Of a stretch of DNA of 64,000 nucleotides, positions 1 through 11,398 are shown one piece after another. Positions within the stretch are counted from its first letter, which is position 1; every line of letters starts with the position of its first letter. The position numbers were made by a program, and so were the translations under genes. The stretch is from assembly GCA_001599715.1 (NCBI GenBank), contig BCHU01000011.1, forward strand, positions 434,001 through 498,000, read 5' to 3'. The notes beneath the pieces are model-generated. The model made no database searches and was not told the DNA's origin. It saw only the letters and a list, made by a program, of their open reading frames with translations. This DNA comes from Phaeotremella fagi (taxonomy: Eukaryota > Basidiomycota > Tremellomycetes > Tremellales > Phaeotremellaceae).

Positions 1-358
1 TTGTTGTCCTTGTTCTTGTCGTTGTATATACCTTGTCTACACCTATGTTATATATGGACTTGGATAGCTTTTGGTTATGATTTATGGATGATAATGTCAG
101 TGGTGGTTGAGCAATTGATTTATGGTGATACGCGTAGCAATGTATCACGTGACCTACACTATACTGCCACGTGCCAAATCGTACTTATCAGCGCCACTCA
201 TTTCTCTCACGAAGGAGGGGGACAAGGGGGGTGGTGTTGGAGATAGATATCCTTCAACTTATATCTCTTATCACATCTATTTATCTTTCAACTACTGCAC
301 TCACTCTACTATTAATCCTGCAAACAACACTGACTCAACTCCCACCGCACCCTGCAAA
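1..358 (+). promoter_or_regulatory. Upstream region of the BSD-domain gene with two CACGTG boxes
   Basis: No convincing coding exon is visible here. Two perfect CACGTG palindromes lie at 146-151 and 168-173, 22 bp apart, about two helical turns. CACGTG is the classic bHLH (Cbf1-type) site in fungi. That these sites act in this promoter is inferred from position only. The region may also hold the end or start of a gene left of the window. Confidence 0.4.
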
Positions 359-2264
359 ATGGAACAAGCACCAACCCTAACCTTCTCCACCTCAACACCC
401 AAACCATCAGCTCCATCTTCCCCTAATCCATCCAAACCAACCTCCCCGTCAACGACACCAACACCAACTGACACTTCATTACCACCAGCCCCGATCAACG
501 AACAACCCAGTTCACCCACTGAAACGATTCGACCCACTCCGACTTCGTCTGCACCGTTTTCAGATATCACTGAAAAAGCTACGGCAGTTGTTGAACGGGC
601 TCGTCAACATGGTTTATACGCCGGTAATCTTGAAGAAGAGGTTGGTCAGGTCTTCGGTACTCTTAGTAGTTGGGGTGGTAGTTTCTGGGGAGGTGTGAAG
701 AAGCAGGTATGTGGATGTATCACGTATTTGAGTTACACTGATACAAGGTCTATTAGTCCGCTGAGGCTTTCACCAATCTCAAAACTGATCTCGATAAAAC
801 CGTCTCCCAAGCTCAAGCGGATTTGAAAAGATTACAAACGACATCAGTCGAGGTTGTCCGTAAAGACGCCGAACAATTCAAAGCAGAACAAGAAGCTGAG
901 AAAGAGAAGGAGAGACTTGCCGCTGAAAAAGCTAAAGTCAAAACAGAAGCTTCACCAACGTCACCGGAGAAAGGTAAAAACAAAGAACAAAATGAACCAA
1001 CTTCAAGTGGACCAGCTTTACCGGGACTTCCACCAGCTGCATCAGCGTTTTTAGATAGAATAACCAATTCAACCACGGCTTTACAACATAGTTTACAAAC
1101 ATCTCTTCAAAACGCTACAGCGGCTGCAGCGTCCAATCCAGCTCTATCGAATCCACTCCATCTACGTGACACTCTAGCAGAGAATCTACGATTATCATCA
1201 GCGACTGAGAACATTACGTTATCTTTGAAACAAGCTGAAAAATTAGCTGAGGAATACATGAAAAAGGGTGATCGATGGTTACAAGATGCTGAGAAATGGG
1301 TTGGTGAAGCTGTCAAAGTTGTACCACCCGAGGAAGGTGATACGGTCAACCACCGAATTTGGGATGGAAGTGATTTCTATTCTTTCTCGACTGTTAAACA
1401 AAAACCTTCGACATCGATTGGTAACGGTCGACCAACTCCTTCGAGTAGTGCTATGGGTATGAGATCAGTTAGTAGTAGTGCCATGGCTGGGTCAAGAAAG
1501 GAAGCTTTGTTGAGACGTTTACGTGAAGATAAAGAGTTGTTGTTGGTTGATCCAGCTGGTGAAGGGGAGAGTAACGAGAGGAAGGATGAATTTGCCAAAT
1601 GGATCAAGGAGAGTTGGGAGAAGGAGGTCAAAGTTGGTAGAGAAGCTGAAGAGGGTAATGTAGGTGGTATAAGAATGGCTTTGGGTAAGTCAAGGGGTTT
1701 TCTTGTTGACTGGATAAACCTTACTAACGTTTATCGCCTAGTTCCCGAACATCTAACCGATGAACAATTCTGGCAAAGATATCTGTTCCATAAACACATG
1801 ATCGAAGCGGAAGATAACAAAAGGAAGAAACTGTTAGAGGGTAAGCAAGTTTCAACCCCGTAAATGACCCAACAACTAATCTCCATACAGCAACTCAAGT
1901 ATCCCAACAAGACGATTTCTCATGGGACGACGAGGAAGATCCTTCACCGGTCGAAACGACAAAAACTACCCCTGTCCCCGCCCGAGCTCCAGTCCCCGCC
2001 CCAGCACCGGTTCCAGCACCAGCACCAGTCCAAGAAAAACCAATCCCAACCCCACTGAAAGCCCAAGAACCAAGTTCACCTTCAACGTCGACTATCAAGA
2101 TCTCCTCGCCTACCAAGGAGACTTCTACCAACACCAGTCCAAGGGATTCAGAGGAGAGTTACGATTTGGTTTCGGACCAGGCTAGTCGACGTGGTGAAAT
2201 TTCACCTTTGGTTGGGAACACTAAAGAGGTTCAGGAGGAGGATGAAGATTCGGATTGGGAGTAG
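359..2264 (+). CDS. DOS2: BSD-domain protein, DOS2-like
   Basis: Four exons (359-706, 766-1684, 1742-1840, 1891-2264) give 579 aa; all phases close and the stop is TAG. The N-terminal ~80 residues are Ser/Thr/Pro rich. A charged helical region follows, with long Lys/Glu runs around residues 120-170. The BSD domain lies near residues 410-455 and shows the family signature LVPEHLTDEQFWQRYLFHK, split by the intron at 1685-1741. That intron is a multiple of three without a stop, so retention would still be translatable. The tail has Pro-Ala repeats and ends in the acidic DSDWE, seen in fungal DOS2/SYAP1-type proteins. BSD proteins act in ubiquitin- or transcription-linked processes, but the exact role here is not known. 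The symbol is by family resemblance. Confidence 0.85.
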
Positions 2265-2402
2265 GTGAGGTTAAAGTTAGGTTCGCTTGGTTTCTGTTGA
2301 TCAGGGATTGGGATTGGGAGGTTGGAAATGAGAAGGTTCTTTTTTTGTACAATTATGAACAATTCAGTTTTTTATGTATGTTGCTACGTTATATCCATTA
2401 TT

Positions 2403-4283
2403 TCAACTAACGACGAATCTCCCGATTTTCGTTTTGGTCTTCCGTCCTTCATCAGTCTCTTTCCTTTTCTTCCCACCTTGCTGTTCCGTAAACTCGGTGA
2501 GAGCAACGTTAACAGATCGAAGAGCGATCTTTATAAGTCTCTTTTCGGATAATCGCAATACAGCACCGTTTTTCCTTCTACCACTAGACGTGTTGATAGT
2601 TTCATATTCAGTCTGTAACCACCCCCACAACGTTAGCTATAACGATGAAAGAAGGTTTGACAACTTACACTCAAATCACTATCCTTATATCTGTTCAATC
2701 TATCTACAAAGATAGACTTGATAATCTCCAAAGTCTCTTTCGAATCGATTTTCTCTGAAGGTGTTTTATTCTTCTCAGAAGCTTTCAACCAATCTCCATC
2801 GTTCTTGATCAATTTCACGAAAGATATCAAACTCTGATCAACAGGTTGATCATAAGTGATAACGAACGTACTGACGTTTACGTTAATTTAAATCTTCATA
2901 AAATCAAAAACTCACTCATCCTGTCCATCTTCTAACCACCAATCAACCCTTTGTTCCTTTCCCCCTCCAAGAATTTTCATCACTGCATCACCAGAAATTT
3001 CAACTTCGTCACCTGGATTACCGAATGGATAAATTTTTTCATCATCTTCCATTAACGACAATATCTCTTCTGGGAGAGATAGACAATCTACATGACCGTA
3101 TTTCCGTAATAACTCTGAGTTAGGTGGTGAAGCGTAGGTATTATACTAAAGTCACATTTCCCATTTCAGCTATACTGTGTATTGATATAGAAAAGGCTAA
3201 AATGAACATAACTCACAATCTGTTCATTGATCTTAATGTCTTTCGTCGAAATCATCGTATAACCCTCATCGAATCTTTTGATCAAATCTTCGTCAACCTC
3301 TTCATCATCCTCATCACCCCCAAACAACCTTGCGTTATCCAACTCATATCCTGCATTAAGCATATCCGCGATAGGGATCATCACAGCAATCTCCTCCTCT
3401 TCATCCTCTTCATCATCATCATCGTCTTCTCTAGGTTGTTTCGTAGGGGCTCCACCAGCTTTGGTTATCGGGATCGTAAACGATCGTGAGAGTATCCGAG
3501 ATCCTTGGATGTGGTAGGCGTCTAGTGTGAAATTTTTAGATGATTTGGGGAATGTTGATGGATTAGCCTGAAAATTGGTTTTATCAGTTCGATGTGATTT
3601 GTCGTTCTGCGATGAAAGCTGACCTCTAGAATTGGGACTATCTTTTCATGGTAGTCCTTTTCAGCATTCTCCTTACCTATCCTATCTAAAACCCATCATC
3701 AGCTCAATAACATCCTCATGTACGAACTCGATCAGAAAGACATACGTTCAATATCAGTTCCAACTAGTTCCAATCTTTCCTCATCACTCCAGAACATCGG
3801 TGTATCAAAATTCGTGGGCATATTGCCTAAAATGGATTCAATAACCACAAAACGCCAAGAGAGAATCAAACAACTGACGCAAGTATCCACTCCATCTCGA
3901 TCGATCCCCAATCTCCTCCTCCCACATCATACAAAGAATCAACCGTTTCCAACCCCCTTCCAAAGATTCCCATTCCACCTCGCTAAGCTGAGATTTCAGA
4001 GAAGACGTGAAAGGCGTCAACAGAAGCTCTTTGGGGATATGGAACAGTGGTGTATGTGCCTGTTTCATTCTCATCTTCAGTACAATATGTATATGATGAT
4101 AGTATTGAGTTGACTTACTGGAATGTCTACTATGGCTTTGGCACCGTATCCCATCCCCTCGAACGGTTCTAATGTGAATTTCGAGTTGTCATACCATCCA
4201 CCTGAAGATTTGAAGGTGGATAGTAGGTCTTCAGAATTGAATTCGGGGTTGGAAGTGGATTCTCCCATTGATATGTCTCCCAT
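2403..4283 (-). CDS. RKM4: SET-domain lysine methyltransferase, RKM4/SETD6-like
   Basis: Eight exons on the minus strand (4283-4119, 4059-3879, 3826-3746, 3685-3624, 3567-3217, 3145-2916, 2870-2669, 2612-2403) give 493 aa with every junction in phase. The split SET architecture of the RKM4/SETD6 class is clear. An N-terminal GMGYGAKAIVDIP strand is followed by the HIPKELLLTPFTSSL block, FDTPMFW, a GTDI...RIGKENAEKDY insert and the GSRILSRSF core. Next come IPIADMLNA (the SET cofactor/substrate motif) and INEQIYNTYASPPNSELL before the Rubisco-substrate-binding-like tail. Yeast Rkm4 methylates ribosomal protein Rpl42, and SETD6 methylates nuclear substrates; which applies here is inference. An acidic Asp/Glu run (around 3390-3425) is inserted before the IPIADM motif. 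Its 3' end faces the BSD gene tail to tail. Confidence 0.9.
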
Positions 4284-4407
4284 GATGAGTAGATACGTTG
4301 TGTAATGTTGAATGTTGAGGTTATGAATATTGTGTTGGTAGGATTCAAGTCCTCAATTTTATCGAAGCCAGGCACGGTTGGACAAAAAAACAAAATTCAT
4401 CTGTTCT

Positions 4408-4441
4408 TACTCCTACTCCTACTCCTATTCCTACTCCTACT
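4408..4441. repeat. TACTCC hexanucleotide tandem repeat
   Basis: About 5.5 copies of a TACTCC unit with one TATTCC variant, in the gap between the 5' end of the SET-domain gene and the 3' end of the next unknown gene. Simple repeat, possible transcript-end or promoter-proximal spacer. Confidence 0.8.
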
Positions 4442-4543
4442 TTAACGACTAACTCTGACTTCGGGGATTATATACATGGTCATGACTTAGTAACAAAAGA
4501 AAAGAAAGAAAAATCCATTCAAAAATCCAACGAAAGACTACAA

Positions 4544-5479
4544 TCACAAATACATTTCCTCGGATGTGTAGTCTTCACGGAATCCATACAACATCCCAGT
4601 TTGACTACCATCTCGTTGAACATCGAAAGCATGAATCATAGGATGATGAAAAGAATCTTTCAAGACGCAACCCTCTAAATCAAGTGGGACGATCCTACCC
4701 GTCAAAGCACTATCCTTTGAAATGGAATTATCACAACTAATCCGACCTTTGATCGAACAGGTTCCATCCTGACTGAATCCTCTGAATTCCTCACCAAGCT
4801 CAATCTCTACTTCCATATCCTCCAAATCCTCTCCAGCTAGTAGTTGACGGTGGAAATTACCTTTCAGCTTCATTGACTTCGATAATTTTTTCTTGGTGCT
4901 TCTGATAATTATATATTGAGGACCGAACATAAAATCGCTTTCGTAGAAATCTTTACCTTCTTGATATGATCTTGGTTTCTTGAGTAACTCAGCATCTGTG
5001 AAAATGATACTAAGAGATTTCAAAGGATACGAATAAGTGTTATCGGAGTCTTTCTCCTCGAATGACTCAAGACTCTCGAATTCAACTATCAATCCATAAC
5101 CAACTTCAGTCTCACCCTCTTCTCCTGTATCTTGATCTTGTTGTTTCTCTTTACAAATGAATTTGAAATTTTGAACATTTGGAGAAACCGGAACGACAGG
5201 TGGGAGCTCTTCTAGGATTTGAGAAACATTTGAACTAGTATTATGTTCCTCTGGTCGCGGGTTGAAACAATGTAGATTACCCTCAGCACTAAAATAACCT
5301 TTAGAAGTCTGACGAACCAAAGAATATACACTGACTTTTGTTGGTTTAGATCGGGAGGTATCAACGTCGATCTGGGTATCAAACCTTTTCTTGGCGTCTT
5401 CATATGAATCGATAAATTTGAAAAAGGAAGGTTTAGTTTGGATTCTCGAACGTTCTTCGTCTGTGAGTGAGGGTGTCAT
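4544..5479 (-). CDS. Unknown protein, tandem paralog A1
   Basis: Single-exon 311-aa ORF starting at an ATG at 5479. I do not recognise the family. It is clearly homologous to the gene at 6031-6966, which has the same length. Shared blocks are KPSFF-FID near the N terminus, EVGYGLIVEF in the middle, YSYPLKSLSII, KKPRSYQEGKD-YxSDxMFGPQY, LSKSMK, and QLLAGEDL-D-EVEI-GEEF followed by KGRISC and DYTSEE near the end. No signal peptide, membrane helix or catalytic motif is visible; it is hydrophilic and probably soluble and intracellular. Base use matches the neighbours. A GCTTGAGTGGC box sits about 50 bp upstream, as in the paralog. Probably a young lineage-specific duplicate. Confidence 0.8.
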   Translation of the reverse strand: MTPSLTDEERSRIQTKPSFFKFIDSYEDAKKRFDTQIDVDTSRSKPTKVSVYSLVRQTSKGYFSAEGNLHCFNPRPEEHNTSSNVSQILEELPPVVPVSPNVQNFKFICKEKQQDQDTGEEGETEVGYGLIVEFESLESFEEKDSDNTYSYPLKSLSIIFTDAELLKKPRSYQEGKDFYESDFMFGPQYIIIRSTKKKLSKSMKLKGNFHRQLLAGEDLEDMEVEIELGEEFRGFSQDGTCSIKGRISCDNSISKDSALTGRIVPLDLEGCVLKDSFHHPMIHAFDVQRDGSQTGMLYGFREDYTSEEMYL

Positions 5480-6030
5480 GGTGAGTAGTTTTATGGTTTG
5501 GATACTACAAGAACAGAATACAGAAAAGCTTGAGTGGCGATATCGATTGAAATAATAGTTAGTTGTACAAGAAGAAAAATGGGAGAATGATGTAATTAGT
5601 ATTTGTCGTCTATTTTCGCAGGCCGATCAAAGGGTTTTGTTTCTGCAGGGGAAAAGGATAAAAAGGAGGGTGAAAGGTGATAAGATTTTTTTTCCCGACA
5701 AACAGTTTCTTTGCGGGTGTGATCTATCTATATGCACAAAGGGAAATCAATTGAGATTGTGACATCACACCATGATCCGTGTGGAGCATGTTGCTGGCTT
5801 CGTCTATTATCACACCGTTGCATACCGAACAGTGCCAGTAATGGTTTCAAAACAAGTGCCACTCCTTAGCAAACACTGCAGAATACAACTGGTGCAGCAC
5901 TCGTCAACAATCATTGGGATTCAGCTACTACTACGGCTAATATGATTACAAAGAAAGATGTGGGATATGGATCTAAATAAGAACAGAATAGCTAAGAGAA
6001 AAGGATATAAACACATATACCCATCAACCT
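5480..6030. other. Intergenic spacer between paralogs A1 and A2
   Basis: Promoter side of A1 and 3' side of A2. A GAGTGGCGA box lies at 5532-5540, about 50 bp before the A1 start. I see no further gene, repeat or RNA signature. Confidence 0.5.
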
Positions 6031-6966
6031 CTAATCCTCTACAGTGTAGTCGCGATGCAAAGCATACATCATCCCAACTTGACTGATTTTACTTTTCGTA
6101 TCGATAGTGAATCCTTGAATCAAACGATGACAGAAATCACCTTGATAGTCGTGACCATGATCATCGAGTGGGATCAATCTACCTGGTGCCGAGGTAGACA
6201 GAGAATTCTCACAACTGATTCTACCTTTGACTGATCTTGGTTTCCCAGCTTTCTCGAATTCTTCACCGAAATCAATTTCTACTTCTTCATCGTTCAAATC
6301 TTCCCCTGCTAGAAGCTGATGATGGAAGGAACCGTAAATCTTCATTGATTTGGATAACTCTTCGTCGACTTTGACAACCTTATATTGTGGTCCAAACATG
6401 TAGTCACTTGAATAATAATCTTTACCTTCTTCGTATGATCTTGGTTTTTTTGATAGTTTATCGTTGGTAGAGATAATACTGAGGGATTTCAGTGAATATG
6501 AATAAGTTCTATCCTTCCTTATCCAGTTCGTGAAGGAACGGATATTATCAAACTCGACGATTAATCCGTAACCGACTTCTGTCTCAGCTGGTGTATCTTG
6601 GTCTTCTTCTTGTCTTGTTTCTTTACACGTGAATTTAAACAGTTGAGTATTTGGGGTAATCTTGTAAGGACGGCCACCAAGATAGCTTAATAGACCAGGA
6701 CGAGTACCGGACGCTTTCTCTTCTGGTTTTTTCGGGTTGAAACAGGCTTCTTTGTGCCAGAGACTGAAATGACTTTTACAAACCCCACGTACCAGAGAAT
6801 AGGTGTGTGATTTGGTTGGATCGCCGTAATAGCTGGTGTTGGTATCAAGATTTTTCTTGACGTCTTTGAATGAATCGATGAACTCGAAAAAAGAAGGCTT
6901 TGAACTCATCTTTGAACGTTCTTCTGGTGTAAGCTCAGATGAGAGGCCTCCGACGGTTGGACTCAT
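6031..6966 (-). CDS. Unknown protein, tandem paralog A2
   Basis: Single-exon 311-aa ORF with an ATG at 6966. It is the tandem duplicate of 4544-5479. The same conserved blocks appear in the same order: KPSFFEFIDSFKDVKK, EVGYGLIVEF, KSLSIIST, KKPRSYEEGKD, SDYMFGPQY, LSKSMK, QLLAGEDLNDEEVEI, VKGRISCENS, and a DYTVED end. The two copies differ most in the region of residues 75-115. No known domain is recognised. The preserved open frame in both copies argues that both are expressed proteins rather than relics. A GCTTGAGTGGC box lies at about 7000-7010, as for A1. Function unknown. Confidence 0.8.
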   Translation of the reverse strand: MSPTVGGLSSELTPEERSKMSSKPSFFEFIDSFKDVKKNLDTNTSYYGDPTKSHTYSLVRGVCKSHFSLWHKEACFNPKKPEEKASGTRPGLLSYLGGRPYKITPNTQLFKFTCKETRQEEDQDTPAETEVGYGLIVEFDNIRSFTNWIRKDRTYSYSLKSLSIISTNDKLSKKPRSYEEGKDYYSSDYMFGPQYKVVKVDEELSKSMKIYGSFHHQLLAGEDLNDEEVEIDFGEEFEKAGKPRSVKGRISCENSLSTSAPGRLIPLDDHGHDYQGDFCHRLIQGFTIDTKSKISQVGMMYALHRDYTVED

Positions 6967-7405
6967 TGTATGTGAAATATAAGAATAAAGTGTTAAAGTG
7001 CTTGAGTGGCAAAAATGGGTGAAAAAGCAGTTGAAAAAGAAAAGACGAGCAGAGGGGGAGTTGGACTTCAGTCCTACATTTTATCCGTCTTTGACGAAGA
7101 CCAAAGAAGTCCTGAAGAGGATAAAGGAAGGAATGTGACCTTTGCCGTCATTAGGTTTGCCTCCTCGTTCATTGAATCCAAACTGAAAGGAAATAGAACG
7201 GTTGACCGTGGGGTCAAGATGATTTTGTCAGTGAAGTTGAATCATGTTTTGTAGTGATTGTCGTCATGAAATTACATGCACAATGCGAAAAAAGAAATGT
7301 AACAATCAAAAGATAGCAAAGAAGATATAATACCTGTAAAATAAAGTCCAAAGCGACGAAACGAAGCCACAAAAAAAGTAAAGTAAATATAGAAATCAAA
7401 CCCCG
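6967..7405. other. Spacer between paralog A2 and the MSS4 3' end
   Basis: Contains the promoter of A2, with the shared GAGTGGC box at 7004-7010. A plus-strand open frame at 7006-7254 has no recognisable features and is not called. The right part is AT-rich, consistent with the 3' UTR of the kinase gene. Confidence 0.4.
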
Positions 7406-10400
7406 CTATTCAGCTTTCAAATGACCAACAACAGCAGGACCTTGTTGAGTCTGAACCACTTCATGACCTAATGCCGGTGCATCAGAGGTTTCAGGATTCC
7501 CGTTACCATCAGTATGATCTATTGTTTGACCGACTGGAATTTCCTCTTGAACAGGTCCACTGGGTGGTAATAATCCCGCTGGTCTCAAGCCAATGTCGCC
7601 ACCTCGCATGACTGATTGTAGGAAATTCAAGAATCGTTGACCATAAAATACTGGATCTACTGCTGAGATCGTGCTCTAATAATATGATTAGTCAGCTTTT
7701 AAATCCAAAGTTTCAAAGTGATTTTTGACGTACACTGTTCTCAGTCATTGATTTCCAAAAGTGTTCCAATCTCTTCGTCAAATTGTACGGTGTACAAATA
7801 TCGATAACTCCCAAATAATAAATCACGTCCATATTCTGATTAGCTTCGTCGGTAGCTCTCAAACCACCTTCATCTTGATAGAACAAGAAATGTCTTCGAT
7901 CGGATGAATCAGCTGATGGAAGTTGGGAAGCTACGTCTAGCATTTTCGGATCAGATCTTCGAATAGCTTTCCTAACGTTTGAAGCGTCCGATGAAGGTTT
8001 GACCGCTGATGGTTTTCGACGTACTGGCATTTCAGGCTAGAGACCGATTAGTAAGGGTAAATTTTATGGGAAAAAATTGACCTACATGGAACACCGTTAA
8101 TTGATTTTCACGTAGATTATCGCGATTACCCCTCTCCATGTTATGTATACCAACCAGTAAAGAATAATCCATGACTCTCATTTTCTTCAAAAACTCCATA
8201 TCACGTCGTAACTGTTCACTCAACAAAGCCCGTTTCTCAGGACCCAACTCCAAAGTTCTACCTCTATTAACCCAATTCTTATCCTTCAAAACAGCTCTTG
8301 GATTTTTCAGAGCTTTTTCTTCAGGGTATTCACGTCCATAAGCTGATCCTTTCAAATCAAACGTTTCGTGGATATCTCGATGGGGCGGGAAAAGATTGTT
8401 CATAATAACGAAATGAATCTTTCTGCCTCTGGGTAATTTCACTCGATGGAGTCCGTAAAATCTTGATAACAGTGTATGAGGATTGGTTTTGATATGTTCA
8501 TGATAATCTTTTAGAATTGATCTCAAGAATTTATGTTCGGAATGTGAAATCGTTTTTATGATGAATCGGTAATCTCTTGAGAAGTAGAAGAAAGAACCGG
8601 ATTTTCCAGGTGATCCTAATTCAGATAAGATATATTTTGCTGTTAACGATAATAGATAGTCGGCTGGATCAAGATGGAAATGTTCGTCTCTAAGATCACG
8701 GAAAACCCAAGGTGCGTAATCTTTAAATTTGAAATCGTACCGTGCCGATGGGGTTAATTCGTTACCAACACTGAATATGTTAGTTTGTCCCAGAATATGA
8801 ACCTACATATCGAAAGAGAACTTGTGTCGAGCCAAAAAATCTTCATCTGTCAATGGTCGTTTTATTTTAGCTTGACATCGTGAAACCTAGTAACGTTAAT
8901 TAGCCAAAATCCAGCCACATTTCAAGCTACTCACACCAATCCTGATTCCCGTCAACATGTTATACATCAGAACATAATTAACATGATCTTCCCCAATCAA
9001 ATTTCCAACCAAAACTTTCGTTTCGTCTTGAGATTTCTCCTTTTTCGGTTCTCGTGGCAGAGGTACAGTAGATTCCTTTTCCTTCATCTCGATATTCTCA
9101 GCAACAGCATTTTCAGTTCCAGCTTGATTGAGTTTCTTCTGACGTCTCTCTAATCTTTCTCTTCTGATCGTTTCGGCTTGAGCCAAGATATCTGAATCTA
9201 GAGCGGCGTTTTCGATACCTGGAATAGAAGTTTTGGATCTTTGTATAGGCGATGAATGGAATGTTGATTGTGAATGAACTAATGGTGAACGAGGTGCTAA
9301 AAGTGGAGAAGATTGCGGTAATGGTGATGGGTTTGTGGATCTACGAACAATTCTGGGTGGATGTGACGATGATGTCGGCGAAGGTGAAGCTGCAGACGAC
9401 GGATGTAAGAATGTCGCTGCAGATACGTTTGTAGGTGATGGTGTCGACGAAGTCGATCCTTGACGCATAGCTGGTGCTGCTGGTGGATCCCATTCGATAT
9501 TACTGGCATTCGGTAATGGTGGTAATTCTTTACCTTGATCTAAACCTAATCCCAGACCTGAAGTAGGTAAAGGTTCCAATGGAGGTTCTAGCCCTTTATT
9601 GATGTTATCCGCTTTCATTTGAGATAGCACGGCGTCTTGTAATCCCTTATCAACACTGGTCACACTAGGTGCTCTTTGAGGAGCCATTCGACCACTGCGA
9701 ACAACAGCCAATGAACCAGTCCGACTGGATGTCGTTGAACTAGCAGAAATCCTTCTAGCAGGTAAAGTATTCAGCGGAGGTAAACCAGGTCGGATCTGAG
9801 GTATTATCGGTGAAGATGTGGCCAGATCCGCTGGTTCAGCCGTGAGATTGGTCGTGTATATCGATGGAGCTTGTGGTTTGTTCCTCTTTGGAGAGATACT
9901 CTTTCGTACTTCGGTTTCTTCAGATACGGGTTGCAAAGTCACGTCCTGGCCATTACTGACACCATCTTCAACAATTGTAGTCTCAGCTGTCGATTCCACC
10001 GTTTCTCCATTAGTCGATACAGACACTGCATGACTTTCCTCCGATGTCACAATCTCTACGTCAATGTCACTAATTGGTGGACTAGGTGGTGGACCTTGCA
10101 TCATAATCGGTGATCGGTCAGTGTTGATCGGCGGTAAATGTTGACCGTTCAACCCGTTGACTTCAGCCATACCTTTAGCAGTGCTTGTTGTACCACCTCC
10201 ATCCTTCTTGAAGACGTTACCGACTTTCTTCATCATTCGTTTGGGTTTACCGATATCTGGTAGATCACTGACTGCGCCAGGAACTATATGAACAGTATCC
10301 TTGGTTACCTTGGTGATGTGTATTTGAGGTTCGATGGTGGGTCCATGCGAAGTGGTGGTGAAAGTAGTCGTGTTTCGAGTTTCTTCTAATACAGCTTCTC

Positions 10401-10875
10401 CATTAACATGCTTTTCTGGATCACCAGCATCCGATGCTAAAGCTTGAAGATGTGGTGGTAAGGGTGGAAGAGGGGAATCGTCGTTTGGATGTGATAAGAT
10501 ATGGAAAGGGTTGATTCGTGGAGTCGCATCTGGTGTTGTCAGTGTGTGATCGCTCGTCCCTTGCGACAGCTTACCAGTGTTGAAAACATCCATCTCTGCT
10601 CTCCAATCATCACCATTATCCTCGTGTCCACCAACTTCACCACTATATGCTCGAACCCTATCTCTCAAAGCGATCTCAGCTTCTCTAGCTTGAGCATCCT
10701 TGGAACCTTCTGCAACAGATTCATCACCGTGACCGTTAACGCTACCATTAGCATGGCCGTTACCGTTCACATATCCATCATTGAAAGGTCTTCCTCGACC
10801 AATATGATTGGTGAAAGCCGCACGGGTATGAGAGAGAGGATCGACGGGTGGTGAAGAAGGGGCGGGAAGGGCCAT
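7406..10875 (-). CDS. MSS4: Phosphatidylinositol-4-phosphate 5-kinase (MSS4)
   Basis: Makes PtdIns(4,5)P2 from PtdIns4P at the plasma membrane. The first exon (10875 to about 8937) encodes a ~650-residue Ser/Pro-rich, low-complexity N-terminal extension typical of fungal MSS4. Four further exons carry the PIPK catalytic domain. Visible motifs are the lead-in KIKRPLTDEDFLARHKFSFD, the ATP-binding SGSFFYFSRDYRFIIKT, NNLFPPHRDIHETFDLKGS and the catalytic MDYSLLVGIH. The IID-like element reads VIYYLGVIDICTPYN, followed by Lys-Arg-rich TKRLEHFWKS and the activation-segment region ISAVDPVFYGQRFLNFL. The ATG at 10875 is chosen because upstream in-frame codons include no earlier ATG. Total about 1,100 aa. 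The gene diverges from IBA57. Confidence 0.92.
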
Positions 10876-11398
10876 CCTGGGGTGGTGTAAATTGTTGTTA
10901 GCCAAGACTATCAAGTCGTTGATATCGAAATATTTCCCCCCTTGGCGTAAAGCTGTTAGATTGGGTGGTTTATTAATCCAAAATGAGAGTGACAGAAGAT
11001 GAAATCAAAACAGTATTGAGATCGATGTTGTGCCTTTGGTTGCTGAAAACCTTTTCGGGGAGTGATAGGGGACGTAATCAAGCTTGTTTCAGTCTGTGTT
11101 TAATTTAGATGTTTTGCGAAGATTTGATTGAATCTTCTTTTTGGGTCGTCGTGGTGAGAGATGCTTGGGTGATTAGAGGTAGAATAAACACAAGAAGAAG
11201 GAATTGAGATGTAAGAAATGAGCGATAAACAAAGAAAACGAAATCAAAAGAAGATAAAGAAAACCTTAAGCTTCTTGGCCAAACAACACCAAGTAAATAC
11301 CACGCGAGCATTGATTGTTATGATGACATATTTATACTGCGATTCTTATACCATTCATCATCGCCTTTTCATACCATTCAGCAAAGAAATTTCATCAA
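10876..11398. promoter_or_regulatory. Divergent promoter region of MSS4 and IBA57
   Basis: 523 bp between two divergent start codons. No exon is supported in it. It includes an A/G-rich stretch near 11215-11275 and T-rich runs. No recognisable operator. Confidence 0.4.

Noticed and set aside
3278..3517. Ser-rich plus-strand frame
   Set aside because: Antisense of the acidic insert in the SET-domain gene.
7006..7254. Plus-strand 82-codon open frame
   Set aside because: It lies in the promoter of paralog A2, has no family signal and begins inside the shared upstream box.
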